DNA of 64,000 nt from Demequina soli (lineage in GTDB: Bacteria > Actinomycetota > Actinomycetes > Actinomycetales > Demequinaceae). The number at the start of each line of letters is the position of its first letter. Positions within the stretch are counted from its first letter, which is position 1. Where the stretch lies: NCBI RefSeq assembly GCF_000971195.1, contig NZ_BBLZ01000002.1:248001-312000 (forward strand), written 5' to 3'. The position numbers were made by a program, and so were the translations under genes. Positions 1 to 11,272 of the stretch are shown here, one piece after another. The notes beneath the pieces are model-generated. The model was not told the origin of the DNA. It worked only from the letters and a program-made list of their open reading frames with translations, and did no database searches.

Positions 1-2
1 GT

Positions 3-230
<228 letters not shown>

Positions 231-274
231 TCCGCAGCCCCGTTCGTTCGCACTAGAACCGAGGAGAACCACTC

Positions 275-2389
275 GTGGCACAGGACGTGCTGACGGACCT
301 CACGAAGGTCCGCAACTTCGGCATCATGGCCCACATCGATGCCGGCAAGACGACGACGACCGAGCGAATCCTGTTCTACACGGGTATCACCTACAAGATC
401 GGCGAGGTGCACGACGGCGCCGCGACGATGGACTGGATGGCCCAGGAGCAGGAGCGTGGCATCACGATCACGTCGGCTGCGACGACGTGCTTCTGGAACA
501 ACATCCAGCTGAACATCATCGACACGCCCGGCCACGTGGACTTCACGGTCGAGGTGGAGCGCAACCTCCGCGTGCTCGACGGTGCGGTCGCCGTGTTCGA
601 CGGCAAGGAGGGCGTCGAGCCCCAGTCCGAGACCGTCTGGCGCCAGGCCGACAAGTACAACGTCCCCCGCATCTGCTTCGTCAACAAGATGGACAAGATC
701 GGCGCGGACTTCTACTTCACGGTCGACACCATCAAGAGCCGCCTCGGCGCGCGCCCGCTCGTCATCCAGCTCCCGATCGGTGCGGAGTCCGACTTCCTCG
801 GTGTGGTCGACCTCGTCCAGATGAAGGCCCTCGTGTGGCCCGGCGACGCCAAGGGTGACGTGACCCTGGGCGCCCAGTACGAGACCCAGGACATCCCCGC
901 GGACCTCGTCGAGAAGGCGGAGGAGTACCGCGCCGAGCTCGTCGAGACCGTCGCGGAGACCGACGAGGCGCTTCTCGAGAAGTACCTCGGCGGCGAGGAG
1001 CTCACGGTCGCCGAGATCAAGGGCGCCATCCGCAAGATGGTGATCAACTCGGAGATCTACCCGGTCCTGTGCGGCTCGGCGTTCAAGAACCGCGGCGTGC
1101 AGCCGATGCTGGACGCGGTCGTCGACTACCTTCCGTCGCCGCTCGACATGCCGGCGATCGAGGGCCACGACGTCCACGACGAGGAGAAGGTCATCGAGCG
1201 TCACGCCGACGCCGACGAGCCCTTCTCGGCCCTCGCGTTCAAGATCATGACGCACCCCTTCTTCGGCCGTCTCACCTACATCCGGGTCTACTCCGGCAAG
1301 GTCGACTCCGGCGCCCAGGTCATCAACGCGACCAAGGGCAAGAAGGAGCGCATCGGCAAGATCTTCCAGATGCACGCCAACAAGGAGAACCCGGTCGACT
1401 CCGTCACCGCGGGCCACATCTACGCCGTCATCGGCCTCAAGGACACCACCACCGGTGACACCCTGAGCGACCCGAGCGCGCAGGTGGTCCTCGAGTCGAT
1501 GACCTTCCCCGAGCCCGTCATCCACGTCGCGGTCGAGCCCAAGACCAAGGGCGACCAGGAGAAGATGTCGGTCGCGATCCAGAAGCTCGCGGAGGAGGAC
1601 CCCACCTTCCGCGTCAAGCTGGACGAGGACACCGGCCAGACCGTCATCTCCGGCATGGGCGAGCTTCACCTCGACATCATCGTCGACCGCATGAAGCGCG
1701 AGTTCAAGGTCGACGCCAACGTCGGCAAGCCGCAGGTCGCGTACCGCGAGACCATCCGCGGCACCGTCGAGAAGCACGACTACACCCACAAGAAGCAGAC
1801 GGGTGGCTCGGGCCAGTTCGCCAAGGTGCAGATCTCGATCGCGCCGCTCGAGGCCGACTCCGAGGTCATGTACGAGTTCGACAACGCCGTGACCGGTGGT
1901 CGCGTGCCGCGCGAGTACATCCCGTCGGTCGACGCCGGTATCCAGGACGCCATGAACGTCGGCATCCTCGCCGGCTACCCGATGGTCGGCGTGAAGGCCA
2001 CCCTGCTCGATGGCGCCTACCACGACGTCGACTCGTCCGAGATGGCGTTCAAGATCGCCGGCTCGATGGCCTTCAAGGAGGCCGCGCGCAAGGCCAACCC
2101 GGTGCTCCTCGAGCCCGTGATGGCCGTCGAGGTCCGTACGCCCGAGGACTACATGGGCGACGTGATCGGCGACCTCAACTCCCGCCGTGGCCAGATCCGT
2201 CAGATGTCCGACGCCGCCGGCGTCAAGGTCATCGACTCCCTGGTCCCGCTGTCGGAGATGTTCGGCTACGTCGGCGACCTGCGTTCCAAGACGCAGGGTC
2301 GCGCGGTGTACTCGATGACCTTCGACAGCTACGCCGAGGTTCCTCGCAACGTTGCCGAGGAGATCATCGCTAAGACCCGGGGCGAGTAG
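275..2389 (+). CDS. fusA: Elongation factor G
   Basis: EF-G is the GTPase that drives translocation of tRNA and mRNA after peptide transfer and helps recycle ribosomes. The 704-residue length is normal. The P-loop AHIDAGKTT is at residues 19-27, DTPGH near residue 83 and NKMD near residue 137. Domains II to V follow without interruption. The start is a GTG preceded by a GAGGAGA-type ribosome binding site; the next residues [13 protein letters not shown] match the family N-terminus. It sits between rpsG and tuf and is very probably cotranscribed with rpsG. Confidence 0.98.
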   Translation: MAQDVLTDLTKVRNFGIMAHIDAGKTTTTERILFYTGITYKIGEVHDGAATMDWMAQEQERGITITSAATTCFWNNIQLNIIDTPGHVDFTVEVERNLRVLDGAVAVFDGKEGVEPQSETVWRQADKYNVPRICFVNKMDKIGADFYFTVDTIKSRLGARPLVIQLPIGAESDFLGVVDLVQMKALVWPGDAKGDVTLGAQYETQDIPADLVEKAEEYRAELVETVAETDEALLEKYLGGEELTVAEIKGAIRKMVINSEIYPVLCGSAFKNRGVQPMLDAVVDYLPSPLDMPAIEGHDVHDEEKVIERHADADEPFSALAFKIMTHPFFGRLTYIRVYSGKVDSGAQVINATKGKKERIGKIFQMHANKENPVDSVTAGHIYAVIGLKDTTTGDTLSDPSAQVVLESMTFPEPVIHVAVEPKTKGDQEKMSVAIQKLAEEDPTFRVKLDEDTGQTVISGMGELHLDIIVDRMKREFKVDANVGKPQVAYRETIRGTVEKHDYTHKKQTGGSGQFAKVQISIAPLEADSEVMYEFDNAVTGGRVPREYIPSVDAGIQDAMNVGILAGYPMVGVKATLLDGAYHDVDSSEMAFKIAGSMAFKEAARKANPVLLEPVMAVEVRTPEDYMGDVIGDLNSRRGQIRQMSDAAGVKVIDSLVPLSEMFGYVGDLRSKTQGRAVYSMTFDSYAEVPRNVAEEIIAKTRGE

Positions 2390-2509
2390 TCCCACCGGTT
2401 GAAGTAGGAAACAATACGACCAGTAGGGATTTGCCCCGCGCGATGGCAGCGGCCATCGGCAGTCGGATCCTCTACCCGAGTCTCACAACCCAATCAGGAG
2501 GAAGCCACC

Positions 2510-3700
2510 ATGGCTAAGGCCAAGTTCGAGCGGACCAAGCCGCACGTCAACGTCGGCACCATCGGTCACGTCGACCACGGTAAGACCACGCTCACCGCCG
2601 CCATCTCGAAGGTCCTGCACGACAAGTACCCGGACCTCAACCCCTTCACGCCGTTCGAGGACATCGACAAGGCGCCGGAGGAGCGCGAGCGCGGTATCAC
2701 GATCAACATCGCGCACATCGAGTACCAGACCGAGAAGCGCCACTACGCGCACGTCGACGCCCCTGGTCACGCCGACTACATCAAGAACATGATCACCGGT
2801 GCGGCCCAGATGGACGGCGCGATCCTCGTGGTCGCGGCGACCGACGGCCCGATGGCCCAGACGCGTGAGCACGTGCTGCTCGCCAAGCAGGTCGGCGTGC
2901 CGTACCTGCTCGTGGCCCTCAACAAGTCCGACATGGTCGACGACGAGGAGATCCTCGAGCTCGTCGAGGTCGAGGTGCGCGAGCTCCTCTCCTCGCAGGG
3001 CTTCGACGGCGACAACGCGCCGGTCATCCGCGTCTCCGCGCTCAAGGCCCTCGAGGGCGACCCGCAGTGGGTCTCCTCGGTCGAGGCGCTCATGGACGCC
3101 GTGGACGAGAACGTCCCCGAGCCCGAGCGTGACATGGACAAGCCGTTCCTCATGCCCATCGAGGACGTCTTCACCATCACCGGTCGCGGCACCGTCGTCA
3201 CCGGCAAGGTCGAGCGCGGCAAGCTCAAGATCAACTCGGAGGTCGAGATCCTCGGCATCCGCCAGCCGCAGAAGACCACCGTCACCGGCATCGAGATGTT
3301 CCACAAGCAGATGGACGAGGCGTGGGCCGGCGAGAACTGCGGTCTGCTGCTCCGCGGCACCAAGCGTGAGGACGTCGAGCGCGGCCAGGTCGTGGTCGCC
3401 CCCGGCACCACCACGCCGCACACCCAGTTCGAGGGCCGTGTGTACATCCTGGACAAGTCCGAGGGTGGCCGCCACAACCCCTTCTACACGAACTACCGCC
3501 CGCAGTTCTACATCCGCACCACGGATGTGACCGGCGTCATCTCGCTGCCCGAGGGCACCGAGATGGTCATGCCGGGCGACACCACCGAGATGACGGTCGA
3601 GCTCATCCAGCCGATCGCCCTCGAGGAGGGTCAGGGCTTCGCGATCCGCGAGGGTGGCCGTACCGTCGGTTCCGGCACCGTCACCAAGATCATCAAGTAA
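2510..3700 (+). CDS. tuf: Elongation factor Tu
   Basis: EF-Tu delivers aminoacyl-tRNA to the ribosomal A site as a GTP complex. The protein is 396 residues, the normal bacterial length. The P-loop GHVDHGKT is at residues 19-26, followed by DAPGHADY and NKSD, then the two beta-barrel domains, ending KIIK. A strong AGGAGG site lies 7 bases before the ATG. The 120-base gap after fusA could hold a separate tuf promoter, but no convincing -35/-10 pair is visible. A strong hairpin follows the stop codon, so tuf closes the str operon. Confidence 0.98.
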   Translation: MAKAKFERTKPHVNVGTIGHVDHGKTTLTAAISKVLHDKYPDLNPFTPFEDIDKAPEERERGITINIAHIEYQTEKRHYAHVDAPGHADYIKNMITGAAQMDGAILVVAATDGPMAQTREHVLLAKQVGVPYLLVALNKSDMVDDEEILELVEVEVRELLSSQGFDGDNAPVIRVSALKALEGDPQWVSSVEALMDAVDENVPEPERDMDKPFLMPIEDVFTITGRGTVVTGKVERGKLKINSEVEILGIRQPQKTTVTGIEMFHKQMDEAWAGENCGLLLRGTKREDVERGQVVVAPGTTTPHTQFEGRVYILDKSEGGRHNPFYTNYRPQFYIRTTDVTGVISLPEGTEMVMPGDTTEMTVELIQPIALEEGQGFAIREGGRTVGSGTVTKIIK

Positions 3701-3720
3701 ACACCCGTACTTGCTGAACA

Positions 3721-3752
3721 CGAGGGCCCTCGGCTTCGGCCGGGGGCCCTCG
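3721..3752 (+). terminator. Terminator of the str operon
   Basis: Twenty bases after the tuf stop is a 14-bp stem with one G-U pair closed by a TTCG tetraloop (arms 3721-3734 and 3739-3752). There is no long U tract, which is common in high-GC actinomycetes. Confidence 0.85.
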
Positions 3753-3762
3753 TCGCTTGCCG

Positions 3763-3794
3763 CGGGACGATGCGGCGACCACCGCATCGTCCCG
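3763..3794. repeat. Inverted pair of the GGACGATGCG motif
   Basis: Two copies of the window-wide 10-mer face each other: GGACGATGCG at 3765-3774 and CGCATCGTCC at 3783-3792. With flanks they make a perfect 13-bp stem (3763-3775 with 3782-3794) and a 6-base loop. It lies directly behind the tuf terminator and could act as a second terminator. Confidence 0.8.
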
Positions 3795-3818
3795 TAGCAG
3801 GGGAGTGCCGGGTTCCGT

Positions 3819-3847
3819 TTGCGCGCCACGCGCGAATCTGGCACAAT
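3819..3847 (+). promoter_or_regulatory. Probable S10 operon promoter
   Basis: TTGCGC (3819-3824) and CACAAT (3842-3847) are separated by 17 bases, a plausible housekeeping sigma-factor promoter in the only AT-richer stretch upstream of rpsJ. The transcript would begin near 3854 with a leader of about 145 bases before rpsJ. That leader holds no ORF or structure I recognise. Confidence 0.5.
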
Positions 3848-3999
3848 ATTCAGGTTGCCTATCGCGGGCAGCCACACCTTCACCCGAGGCCCGGCAGAGA
3901 TGTCACAGGCGCGCGTGTGTCCCACATAAGCGACACGCCCGAGCGCGGGGGTCGGGGTGATGACCATAGTTGTATCGAGAGATAAGGCAGAACCACGCC

Positions 4000-4308
4000 A
4001 TGGCGGGACAGAAGATCCGCATTCGGCTGAAGAGCTATGACCACGAGGTCATCGACTCGTCGGCCCGGAAGATCGTCGAGACGGTCACGCGCGCAGGTGC
4101 CTCGGTCGTGGGCCCCGTGCCGCTGCCGACCGAGAAGAACGTGTTCTGTGTGATCCGTTCGCCCCACAAGTACAAGGACTCCCGCGAGCACTTCGAGATG
4201 CGCACCCACAAGCGCCTCATCGACATCGTGGACCCGACGCCGAAGGCCGTCGACTCGCTCATGCGTCTCGACCTGCCCGCGGACGTCAACATCGAGATCA
4301 AGCTCTAA
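4000..4308 (+). CDS. rpsJ: 30S ribosomal protein S10
   Basis: S10 (102 residues) is a 30S head protein and also the NusE subunit of antitermination complexes. The start [19 protein letters not shown] is the classical S10 N-terminus. An upstream in-frame start would add ten unrelated residues, so I chose the ATG at 4000. It is the first gene of the S10 cluster, followed 28 bases later by rplC, so the promoter upstream of it probably drives the whole ribosomal protein run. Confidence 0.98.
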   Translation: MAGQKIRIRLKSYDHEVIDSSARKIVETVTRAGASVVGPVPLPTEKNVFCVIRSPHKYKDSREHFEMRTHKRLIDIVDPTPKAVDSLMRLDLPADVNIEIKL

Positions 4309-4336
4309 GAGCTTCTACAGAAGGACTACCACCGAC

Positions 4337-4999
4337 ATGACTACGACTTCCAATGCCCAGCGCGCGGTCTCCGCGCTGCTCGGTACGAAGCTGGGCATGA
4401 CGCAGGTGTGGGACGCCGAGGGTCGCATCGTGCCCGTCACGGTGATCCAGGTCGACACCAACGTCATCACCCAGGTGCGGAACGCAGAGCGCGACGGCTA
4501 CGAGGCCGTGCAGCTCGCCTTCGGCTCCGTCGACCCGCGCCGCGTCACCAACCCGCTCAAGGGCCACTTCGAGGCCGCCGGCGTCACGCCGCGCCGCCAC
4601 GTCGCCGAGGTCCGCACCGCGAACGCGTCCGAGTACGCGCTCGGCCAGGAGATCACCGCCGAGGTGTTCGAGGCCGGCCAGCTCGTCGACGTCACGGGCA
4701 CCACCAAGGGCAAGGGCACCGCCGGTGTCATGAAGCGTCACGGCTTCTCCGGCGTGGGCGCCTCGCACGGTGCGCACCGCAACCACCGCAAGCCGGGCTC
4801 CATCGGCGGCGCCTCCACGCCCTCGCGCGTGTTCAAGGGCATCAAGATGGCCGGCCGCATGGGCAACGCCCGCAAGACCGTCCAGAACCTCCGCATCCAC
4901 TCGGTGGACGTCGAGAAGGGCCTCGTGCTCGTCAAGGGCGCGGTTCCCGGCAACAAGGGCGGCATCGTTCTCGTCCGCTCCGCTGTGAAGGGCGCGTGA
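4337..4999 (+). CDS. rplC: 50S ribosomal protein L3
   Basis: L3 (220 residues) binds 23S rRNA early in assembly and lies near the peptidyl transferase centre. The signature [13 protein letters not shown] appears near residue 15, after a short N-terminal extension usual in Actinobacteria. The conserved loop region [17 protein letters not shown] is present. An AGAAGGA-type site precedes the ATG. The stop codon overlaps an in-frame GTG of rplD. Confidence 0.98.
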   Translation: MTTTSNAQRAVSALLGTKLGMTQVWDAEGRIVPVTVIQVDTNVITQVRNAERDGYEAVQLAFGSVDPRRVTNPLKGHFEAAGVTPRRHVAEVRTANASEYALGQEITAEVFEAGQLVDVTGTTKGKGTAGVMKRHGFSGVGASHGAHRNHRKPGSIGGASTPSRVFKGIKMAGRMGNARKTVQNLRIHSVDVEKGLVLVKGAVPGNKGGIVLVRSAVKGA

Positions 5000-5004
5000 T
5001 CTCC

Positions 5005-5652
5005 ATGGCTACCAAGCTGAACGTCGAGCTTCCCGCCGACATCTTCGACGTTGACACCAACGTCCCCCTCATCCACCAGGTCGTCGTGGCGCAGCTCGCC
5101 GCTGCGCGTCAGGGCACCCACGCCACCAAGACCCGCGGCGACGTCCGCGGTGGTGGCCGCAAGCCCTACAAGCAGAAGGGCACCGGCCGCGCCCGTCAGG
5201 GCTCGACCCGCGCCCCGCAGTTCGCCGGCGGTGGCACGGTCCACGGCCCGCAGCCGCGCGACTACTCGCAGCGCACCCCCAAGAAGATGAAGGCCGCCGC
5301 GCTCCGTGGCGCCCTCTCCGACCGCGCCCGCGCCGGCCGCGTGCACGTGGTCGAGGGCTTCGTCTCGGGCGACGCGCCGTCGACCAAGGCCGCCCTCGAG
5401 GCGCTCCACGCGATCACCGCGGGCCGCAACGCCCTCGTGGTCATCGAGCGCACGGACGAGCTCACGCTGCTCTCGCTGCGCAACGCGGCCGAGGTCCACA
5501 TCCTCGCGGTCGACCAGCTCAACACCTACGACGTGCTCGTGAACGACGACACGGTCTTCACCCAGGGCGCGTTCGACGCGTTCGTCGCGGGCCCCGTCAC
5601 GGGCAAGTCCGCGAAGGCCGTCGCGTCGGAGTCCGAGGCGGAGGAGAACTAA
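5005..5652 (+). CDS. rplD: 50S ribosomal protein L4
   Basis: L4 (215 residues) lines the nascent peptide exit tunnel; in some bacteria it also regulates the S10 operon. The conserved tunnel loop with [20 protein letters not shown] is present around residues 45-65. I start at ATG 5005, giving [10 protein letters not shown]. An in-frame GTG at 4996 overlaps the rplC stop as GTGA and has an AAGGG only 3 bases before it, so translational coupling from there is possible. The C-terminus ends in an acidic tail. Confidence 0.96.
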   Translation: MATKLNVELPADIFDVDTNVPLIHQVVVAQLAAARQGTHATKTRGDVRGGGRKPYKQKGTGRARQGSTRAPQFAGGGTVHGPQPRDYSQRTPKKMKAAALRGALSDRARAGRVHVVEGFVSGDAPSTKAALEALHAITAGRNALVVIERTDELTLLSLRNAAEVHILAVDQLNTYDVLVNDDTVFTQGAFDAFVAGPVTGKSAKAVASESEAEEN

Positions 5653-5653
5653 C

Positions 5654-5959
5654 GTGACCGCTCTGAACAAGGACCCGCGCGACATCATCGTCCGCCCGAT
5701 CGTCTCCGAGAAGACGTACGGCCTCATGGACGAGGGCAAGTACACCTTCGAGGTGGACCCCCGCTCGAACAAGACCGAGATCAAGATCGCCGTCGAGCAG
5801 ATCTTCGGTGTCAAGGTCGCGTCCGTGAACACCATCAACCGCAAGGGCAAGGCGCGCCGCACGCGTTTCGGCCTCGGCAAGCGCAAGGACGTCAAGCGCG
5901 CGATCGTCACCATCGCCGGCGACGCGGGCATCGACATCTTCACCGGCCAGGCCGGCTAG
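5654..5959 (+). CDS. rplW: 50S ribosomal protein L23
   Basis: L23 (101 residues) sits at the tunnel exit and is the docking site for trigger factor and signal recognition particle. The N-terminal block [14 protein letters not shown] and the basic loop [22 protein letters not shown] are typical. The GTG start lies one base after the rplD stop, so translation is probably coupled. Confidence 0.97.
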   Translation: MTALNKDPRDIIVRPIVSEKTYGLMDEGKYTFEVDPRSNKTEIKIAVEQIFGVKVASVNTINRKGKARRTRFGLGKRKDVKRAIVTIAGDAGIDIFTGQAG

Positions 5960-5977
5960 AAGGACAGGTAAGCACTC

Positions 5978-6817
5978 ATGGCTATTCGTAAGTACAAGCC
6001 GACGACGCCGGGCCGCCGCGGCTCGTCCGTCGCCGACTTCGTCGAGGTCACCCGCTCGACGCCCGAGAAGTCGCTGGTCCGCCCCCTGCACAAGAAGGGC
6101 GGCCGCAACAACACCGGTCGCATCACCACCCGTCACCAGGGTGGCGGTCACAAGCGCGCCTACCGCGTGATCGACTTCCGTCGTCACGACAAGGACGGCG
6201 TCCCCGCGACCGTCGCGCACATCGAGTACGACCCCAACCGCACGGCGCGCATCGCCCTCCTGCACTACGCGGACGGCGAGAAGCGCTACATCATCGCCCC
6301 CGAGAAGCTCGGCCAGGGCGACCGCGTGGAGGCCGGCACGGGCGCTGACATCAAGCCCGGCAACAACCTCCCGCTGCGCAACATCCCGGTCGGTACCGTG
6401 ATCCACGCAATCGAGCTCAAGCCGGGCGGCGGCGCCAAGATCGCCCGTTCGGCCGGTGCCTCGGTCCAGCTCGTGGCGAAGGACGGCCCGTACGCGCAGC
6501 TGCGCATGCCGTCCGGCGAGATCCGCAACGTCGACGCGCGCTGCCGCGCGACGATCGGCGAGGTGGGCAACGCCGAGCAGTCCAACATCAACTGGGGCAA
6601 GGCCGGCCGCATGCGCTGGAAGGGCAAGCGCCCGACCGTCCGCGGTGTCGTCATGAACCCGGTCGACCACCCGCACGGTGGTGGTGAGGGCAAGACGTCC
6701 GGTGGTCGCCACCCCGTCTCGCCGTGGGGCAAGCCCGAGGGCCGCACCCGCAAGCCCAACAAGGAAAGCGACAAGCTCATCGTGCGTCGCCGCAAGTCCG
6801 GCAAGAACAAGCGATAA
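5978..6817 (+). CDS. rplB: 50S ribosomal protein L2
   Basis: L2 (279 residues) is needed for subunit association and peptidyl transferase activity. The C-terminal motif [12 protein letters not shown], which carries the functionally important histidine, is at about residues 227-238. The usual N-terminal [12 protein letters not shown] and the central OB and SH3-like domains are complete. AAGGACAGG precedes the start. It is followed 12 bases later by rpsS. Confidence 0.98.
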   Translation: MAIRKYKPTTPGRRGSSVADFVEVTRSTPEKSLVRPLHKKGGRNNTGRITTRHQGGGHKRAYRVIDFRRHDKDGVPATVAHIEYDPNRTARIALLHYADGEKRYIIAPEKLGQGDRVEAGTGADIKPGNNLPLRNIPVGTVIHAIELKPGGGAKIARSAGASVQLVAKDGPYAQLRMPSGEIRNVDARCRATIGEVGNAEQSNINWGKAGRMRWKGKRPTVRGVVMNPVDHPHGGGEGKTSGGRHPVSPWGKPEGRTRKPNKESDKLIVRRRKSGKNKR

Positions 6818-6829
6818 GGGAGCCTGGAA

Positions 6830-7108
6830 ATGCCTCGTAGCCTCAAGAAGGGCCCCTTCGTCGACGACCACCTCATGAAGAAGGTGGACGCCCAGAACGA
6901 TGCGGGCACGAAGAACGTCATCAAGACCTGGTCGCGTCGTTCGGTCATCACGCCGGACTTCCTGGGTCACACCTTTGCCGTGCACGACGGCCGCAAGCAC
7001 GTCCCGGTGTTCGTCACCGAGTCGATGGTCGGCCACAAGCTGGGCGAGTTCGCTCCCACGCGCACGTTCAAGGGCCACGTCAAGGACGACCGCAAGGGCC
7101 GCCGCTAA
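6830..7108 (+). CDS. rpsS: 30S ribosomal protein S19
   Basis: S19 (92 residues) forms part of the 30S head and contacts the 50S subunit. [15 protein letters not shown] and [28 protein letters not shown] carry the family signature. It is between rplB and rplV, the invariant S10-operon order. Confidence 0.98.
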   Translation: MPRSLKKGPFVDDHLMKKVDAQNDAGTKNVIKTWSRRSVITPDFLGHTFAVHDGRKHVPVFVTESMVGHKLGEFAPTRTFKGHVKDDRKGRR

Positions 7109-7139
7109 GGCGCCTGCGCGAAGTAAGAGGAGTTAGAAC

Positions 7140-7499
7140 ATGGAAGCCAAGGCGCAGACGCGACACATTCGCGTGACCGCCCAGAAGGCTCGCCGCGTCG
7201 TGAACCTGGTCCGTGGTCAGAACGCTGTGGAGGCCTCGGCCTCGCTCAAGTTCCAGCCGCAGGCCGTGGCCGTCGACGTGCGCAAGCTCATCGACTCGGC
7301 GATCGCCAACGCGCGTGTGAAGGCCGACAAGGCCGGCGAGCGCTTCGACGAGCGCGAGCTCGTCATCAAGGAGATCTTTGTGGATGAGGGTCCGACCATG
7401 AAGCGCATTCAGCCGCGCGCTCAGGGTCGTGCCAACCAGATCCTCAAGCGCTCCTGCCACATCACCGTCACCGTCGCGACCCCGGTCGCTGCCAAGTAA
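7140..7499 (+). CDS. rplV: 50S ribosomal protein L22
   Basis: L22 (119 residues) contributes a long beta hairpin to the exit tunnel, the site of macrolide-resistance mutations. The hairpin sequence [18 protein letters not shown] is present near the C-terminus. AAGAGGAG precedes the ATG by a good distance. It is followed by rpsC after 11 bases. Confidence 0.98.
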   Translation: MEAKAQTRHIRVTAQKARRVVNLVRGQNAVEASASLKFQPQAVAVDVRKLIDSAIANARVKADKAGERFDERELVIKEIFVDEGPTMKRIQPRAQGRANQILKRSCHITVTVATPVAAK

Positions 7500-7510
7500 G
7501 GGGCCAACAC

Positions 7511-8323
7511 ATGGGACAGAAGGTCAACCCCCACGGCTACCGCCTGGGCATCACGACCGACCACCGTTCGCGCTGGTTCGCCGACTCGACCAAGAAGGGC
7601 GAGCGGTACCGCGACTACGTGGCCGAGGACGTCAAGATCCGCAAGATGATGTCGGAGGGCCTCGAGCGCGCCGGCGTGTCGAAGGTCGAGATCGAGCGCA
7701 CGCGTGAGCGTGTCCGCGTCGACCTGCACACCGCGCGTCCGGGCATCGTCATCGGTCGCCGCGGCGCCGAGGCCGACAAGCTTCGCGCCAACCTCGAGAA
7801 GCTGACCGGCAAGCAGGTCCAGCTGAACATCCTCGAGGTCAAGAACGCCGAGGTCGACGCGCAGCTCGTCGCTCAGGGCATCGCCGAGCAGCTCGCCTCG
7901 CGCGTGTCGTTCCGCCGTGCCATGCGCAAGGGCATCCAGTCCGCGCTCCGCGCCGGTGCCAAGGGCATCCGCGTGCAGTGCTCGGGCCGTCTCGGCGGTG
8001 CCGAGATGTCGCGCTCGGAGTTCTACCGCGAGGGCCGCGTGCCGCTGCACACCCTCCGCGCGAACATCGACTACGGCTTCTTCGAGGCCCGCACCACCTT
8101 CGGCCAGATCGGCGTGAAGGTGTGGATCTACAAGGGCGACATGACGGAGAAGGAGTGGGCCGCCGAGCAGGCCAAGGCCCCCCGTCCCCAGCGCGGCCGT
8201 GGTGGCCGTGGTGACCGCGGTGACCGCGGTCCGCGTCGTGACGCCGCCCCCCGTCAGGCCGAGGCCCCCGTGGCCGACGCCCCTGCTGCCGAGGCTCAGG
8301 CCGAGGCCGGTAAGGAGAGCTGA
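7511..8323 (+). CDS. rpsC: 30S ribosomal protein S3
   Basis: S3 binds mRNA at the entry site and forms the helicase ring with S4 and S5. The KH domain with the [14 protein letters not shown] loop and the C-terminal S3 domain are intact. From about residue 215 a low-complexity Arg/Gly/Asp tail ([16 protein letters not shown]) and then an Ala/Glu tail bring the protein to 270 residues. Such tails are frequent in Actinobacteria and are probably disordered. The stop is 2 bases before rplP. Confidence 0.98.
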   Translation: MGQKVNPHGYRLGITTDHRSRWFADSTKKGERYRDYVAEDVKIRKMMSEGLERAGVSKVEIERTRERVRVDLHTARPGIVIGRRGAEADKLRANLEKLTGKQVQLNILEVKNAEVDAQLVAQGIAEQLASRVSFRRAMRKGIQSALRAGAKGIRVQCSGRLGGAEMSRSEFYREGRVPLHTLRANIDYGFFEARTTFGQIGVKVWIYKGDMTEKEWAAEQAKAPRPQRGRGGRGDRGDRGPRRDAAPRQAEAPVADAPAAEAQAEAGKES

Positions 8324-8325
8324 GA

Positions 8326-8745
8326 ATGCTTATCCCCCGTCGAGTGAAGCACCGCAAGCAGCACCACCCGAAGCGTTCGGGCGCCGCGACCGGTGGCACC
8401 GCGATCTCCTTCGGTGACTTCGGCATCCAGGCCCTCGAGCCCGCCTACGTCACCAACCGCCAGATCGAGGCGGCGCGTATCGCGATGACCCGTCACATCA
8501 AGCGTGGTGGAAAGGTGTGGATCAACATCTACCCCGACCGTCCGCTGACCAAGAAGCCCGCCGAGGTCCGCATGGGCTCCGGTAAGGGCTCGCCCGAGTG
8601 GTGGGTCGCCAACATCAAGCCGGGTCGCGTGATGTTCGAGCTCGCCGGCGTGCCGGAGGAGCTTGCTCGCGAGGCCATGCGCCGCGCGCAGCACAAGCTG
8701 CCCATGAAGACCCGTTTTGTGACCCGTGAGGGTGGTGACATCTAA
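8326..8745 (+). CDS. rplP: 50S ribosomal protein L16
   Basis: L16 (139 residues) shapes the A-site tRNA binding region of the 50S subunit. [15 protein letters not shown] and the [14 protein letters not shown] block are diagnostic. The stop codon TAA shares its last base with the ATG of rpmC, so the two are translationally coupled. Confidence 0.98.
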   Translation: MLIPRRVKHRKQHHPKRSGAATGGTAISFGDFGIQALEPAYVTNRQIEAARIAMTRHIKRGGKVWINIYPDRPLTKKPAEVRMGSGKGSPEWWVANIKPGRVMFELAGVPEELAREAMRRAQHKLPMKTRFVTREGGDI

Positions 8746-8984
8746 TGGCCATCGGTACGAAGGACCTCATGCCGTCCGAGCTGGACGCCATGGAGGACGA
8801 GCGCCTCGTGGAGGAGCTGAAGAAGGCCAAGGAGGAGCTGTTCAACCTGCGCTTCCAGTCGGCCACCGGTCAGCTCGAGAACCACGGCCGTCTCAAGGCC
8901 GTCAAGCGCGACATCGCGCGCATCTACACGATCCTGCGTGAGCGCGAGCTCGGTATCCGCACCGCGCCCTCCGCGAAGGCATAA
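8745..8984 (+). CDS. rpmC: 50S ribosomal protein L29
   Basis: L29 (79 residues) is a two-helix protein near the tunnel exit. The helix motif [30 protein letters not shown] matches in separate blocks ([13 protein letters not shown], then [12 protein letters not shown]). It starts within the rplP stop codon. A short C-terminal extension makes it slightly longer than E. coli L29. Confidence 0.96.
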   Translation: MAIGTKDLMPSELDAMEDERLVEELKKAKEELFNLRFQSATGQLENHGRLKAVKRDIARIYTILRERELGIRTAPSAKA

Positions 8985-8993
8985 GGAACAGAC

Positions 8994-9281
8994 ATGTCGA
9001 CCAACAAGCACACGACGGCGACCGAGGAGCACCGCGCCTACCGCAAGACGCGCCGCGGCTACGTCACGTCGGACAAGATGGACAAGACCATCACCGTGGA
9101 GATCGAGGACCGCGTCAAGCACCCGCTCTACGGCAAGGTCATGCGCCGCACCAGCAAGATCAAGGCCCACGACGAGAACAACACCGCCGGCATCGGCGAC
9201 CTCGTCGTCGTGATGGAGACCCGTCCGCTGTCCGCTTCCAAGCGGTGGCGTCTGGTCGAGATCGTCGAGAAGGCCAAGTAA
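8994..9281 (+). CDS. rpsQ: 30S ribosomal protein S17
   Basis: S17 (95 residues) is an early 16S rRNA binder with an OB fold. The core [17 protein letters not shown] and the block [19 protein letters not shown] are typical. AAGGAACAG lies before the ATG. The next gene, rplN, is 58 bases away, the largest gap inside this part of the cluster. Confidence 0.97.
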   Translation: MSTNKHTTATEEHRAYRKTRRGYVTSDKMDKTITVEIEDRVKHPLYGKVMRRTSKIKAHDENNTAGIGDLVVVMETRPLSASKRWRLVEIVEKAK

Positions 9282-9339
9282 CTACTAGTTCGACCAGGCT
9301 CGCTCGGAACGGGCGAGAACCAGACGACAGGAGAAAGAC

Positions 9340-9711
9340 ATGATTCAGCAGGAGTCGCGACTCCGCGTCGCCGACAACACGGGTGCCAAGGAAGTCCTCT
9401 GCATCCGCGTGCTCGGTGGCTCGCACCGTCGCTACGCCGGCATCGGCGACATCATCGTCGCCACCGTCAAGGACGCGATCCCCGGCGGCAACGTCAAGAA
9501 GGGCGACGTCGTCAAGGCGGTCGTCGTGCGCACCACCAAGGAGCGCCGCCGTCCCGACGGTTCCTACATCCGCTTCGACGAGAACGCCGCTGTGATCCTC
9601 AAGAACCTCGACGGTGACCCGCGTGGCACCCGCATCTTCGGCCCCGTGGGCCGCGAGCTGCGTGACAAGAAGTTCATGAAGATCATCTCGCTGGCACCGG
9701 AGGTCATCTGA
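9340..9711 (+). CDS. rplN: 50S ribosomal protein L14
   Basis: L14 (123 residues) contacts 16S rRNA at an inter-subunit bridge. [18 protein letters not shown] is the invariant start, and the protein ends LAPEVI as usual. It has an AGGAG site. Its TGA overlaps the ATG of rplX by one base. Confidence 0.98.
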   Translation: MIQQESRLRVADNTGAKEVLCIRVLGGSHRRYAGIGDIIVATVKDAIPGGNVKKGDVVKAVVVRTTKERRRPDGSYIRFDENAAVILKNLDGDPRGTRIFGPVGRELRDKKFMKIISLAPEVI

Positions 9712-10049
9712 TGGCGAAGATCAAGAAGGACGACCTCGTCGTCGTCATCGCCGGCCGTGACCGCGGTCAGCAGGGCCGCGTGCTCTCCGTCGACCCCGTG
9801 CGTGAGCGCGTCGTGGTCGAGGGCATCCAGCGTGTGACCAAGCACATCAAGCCGGGTACCCGCCGCGACAACGTCGAGGGTGGCCTCGTGACCGTCGAGG
9901 CCGCGATCCACATCTCGAACGTGATGCTCGTGGACCCGGAGACCAAGAAGGGCACCCGTGTGGGCTACCGCACGGAAGAGGTCGAGCAGGACGGCCGCAC
10001 GCGCACCAAGCGCGTCCGCGTCGCCAAGCGCTCGGGTAAGGACGTCTGA
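9711..10049 (+). CDS. rplX: 50S ribosomal protein L24
   Basis: L24 (112 residues) is an assembly initiator on domain I of 23S rRNA. The KOW motif lies near the start ([20 protein letters not shown]). The gene is stop-start overlapped on both sides (TGATG with rplN and with rplE), indicating tightly coupled translation. Confidence 0.97.
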   Translation: MAKIKKDDLVVVIAGRDRGQQGRVLSVDPVRERVVVEGIQRVTKHIKPGTRRDNVEGGLVTVEAAIHISNVMLVDPETKKGTRVGYRTEEVEQDGRTRTKRVRVAKRSGKDV

Positions 10050-10609
10050 TGGCTGACGTGACCACGCTGCCGCGTCTCAAGGAGAAGTACCGCAACGAGA
10101 TCGTGGCGCAGCTCCGCGAGGAGTTCGCGCACGAGAACGTGAACCAGGTCGGCGGCCTCGTGAAGGTCGTCGTCAACATGGGTGTGGGCGACGCCGCGAA
10201 GGACTCGAAGCTCATCGAGGGTGCCATCGCGGACCTCACCGCGATCACCGGCCAGAAGCCCCAGGTGACCAAGGCCCGCAAGTCCATCGCGCAGTTCAAG
10301 CTGCGCGAGGGTCAGCCGATCGGCGCGCACGTCACGCTGCGCGGCGACCGCATGTGGGAGTTCGTGGATCGCCTGATCTCGATCGCGCTTCCCCGCATCC
10401 GCGACTTCCGCGGCCTCTCGCCCAAGCAGTTCGACGGCAACGGCAACTACACCTTCGGTCTCACGGAGCAGTCGATGTTCCACGAGATCAACCAGGACAA
10501 GATCGACCGCGTGCGCGGCATGGACATCACCATCGTGACGTCCGCCACCACCGACGACGAGGGCCGCTCGCTGCTCAAGCAGCTGGGCTTCCCGTTCAAG
10601 GAGAAGTAG
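10049..10609 (+). CDS. rplE: 50S ribosomal protein L5
   Basis: L5 (186 residues) anchors 5S rRNA to the central protuberance and touches P-site t[14 protein letters not shown] and the block [16 protein letters not shown] are diagnostic. It overlaps the end of rplX by one base and is followed after 3 bases by the type Z S14 gene. Confidence 0.98.
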   Translation: MADVTTLPRLKEKYRNEIVAQLREEFAHENVNQVGGLVKVVVNMGVGDAAKDSKLIEGAIADLTAITGQKPQVTKARKSIAQFKLREGQPIGAHVTLRGDRMWEFVDRLISIALPRIRDFRGLSPKQFDGNGNYTFGLTEQSMFHEINQDKIDRVRGMDITIVTSATTDDEGRSLLKQLGFPFKEK

Positions 10610-10612
10610 GAC

Positions 10613-10798
10613 ATGGCCAAGACTGCGCTCAAGAACAAGGCCGCCGGCAAGCAGAAGTTCGCCGTCCGGTCCTACACCCGGTGCCAGAAGTGCGGTCGTC
10701 CGCACTCGGTGTACCGCAAGTTCGGCCTCTGCCGCGTGTGCTTCCGTGAGATGGCTCACCGCGGTGAGCTGCCCGGCATCACCAAGAGCAGCTGGTAA
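10613..10798 (+). CDS. rpsZ: 30S ribosomal protein S14, zinc-binding type Z
   Basis: This is the short 61-residue form of S14. Four cysteines at residues 24, 27, 40 and 43 form a zinc ribbon (CQKC then CRVC). The zinc form is the one expected in the spc cluster of Actinobacteria; a zinc-free paralogue, if present, lies elsewhere. It begins 3 bases after rplE. Confidence 0.97.
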   Translation: MAKTALKNKAAGKQKFAVRSYTRCQKCGRPHSVYRKFGLCRVCFREMAHRGELPGITKSSW

Positions 10799-10853
10799 AC
10801 CACTACGCCACAGGTCCCCTAGGGAAACCACGGCGAGGAAGAGTTCAACACTC

Positions 10854-11252
10854 ATGACGATGACTGACCCGATCGCAGACATGCTGACGCGTCTGCGCAA
10901 CGCGAACGCGGCGTACCACGAGACCGTGGCCATGCCGCACTCCAAGCTCAAGGCGAACATCGCCTCGATCCTGGAGGCCGAGGGCTACATCACCGGCTCC
11001 GCTGTCACCGACGCGGAGGTCGGCAAGACCCTCACCCTCACGCTGAAGTACGGCCCGAACCGCGAGCGCTCGCTCGCCGGTGTGCGCCGTGTGTCGAAGC
11101 CCGGCCTTCGCGTGTACGCCAAGTCGACGAACCTGCCCAAGGTGCTCGGCGGCCTCGGCGTTGCCATCCTGTCCACCTCCTCCGGTCTGCTGACGGACCG
11201 CGAGGCCGAGAAGAAGGGCGTCGGCGGCGAGGTCGTCGCGTTCGTCTGGTAA
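10854..11252 (+). CDS. rpsH: 30S ribosomal protein S8
   Basis: S8 (132 residues from ATG 10854) binds helix 21 of 16S rRNA and in E. coli represses the spc operon. [16 protein letters not shown] and the C-terminal [12 protein letters not shown] block are diagnostic. A second in-frame ATG at 10860 would remove two residues. A gap of 55 bases separates it from rpsZ. Confidence 0.97.
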   Translation: MTMTDPIADMLTRLRNANAAYHETVAMPHSKLKANIASILEAEGYITGSAVTDAEVGKTLTLTLKYGPNRERSLAGVRRVSKPGLRVYAKSTNLPKVLGGLGVAILSTSSGLLTDREAEKKGVGGEVVAFVW

Positions 11253-11272
11253 CCGGAAAGGAGAACGAGAGA

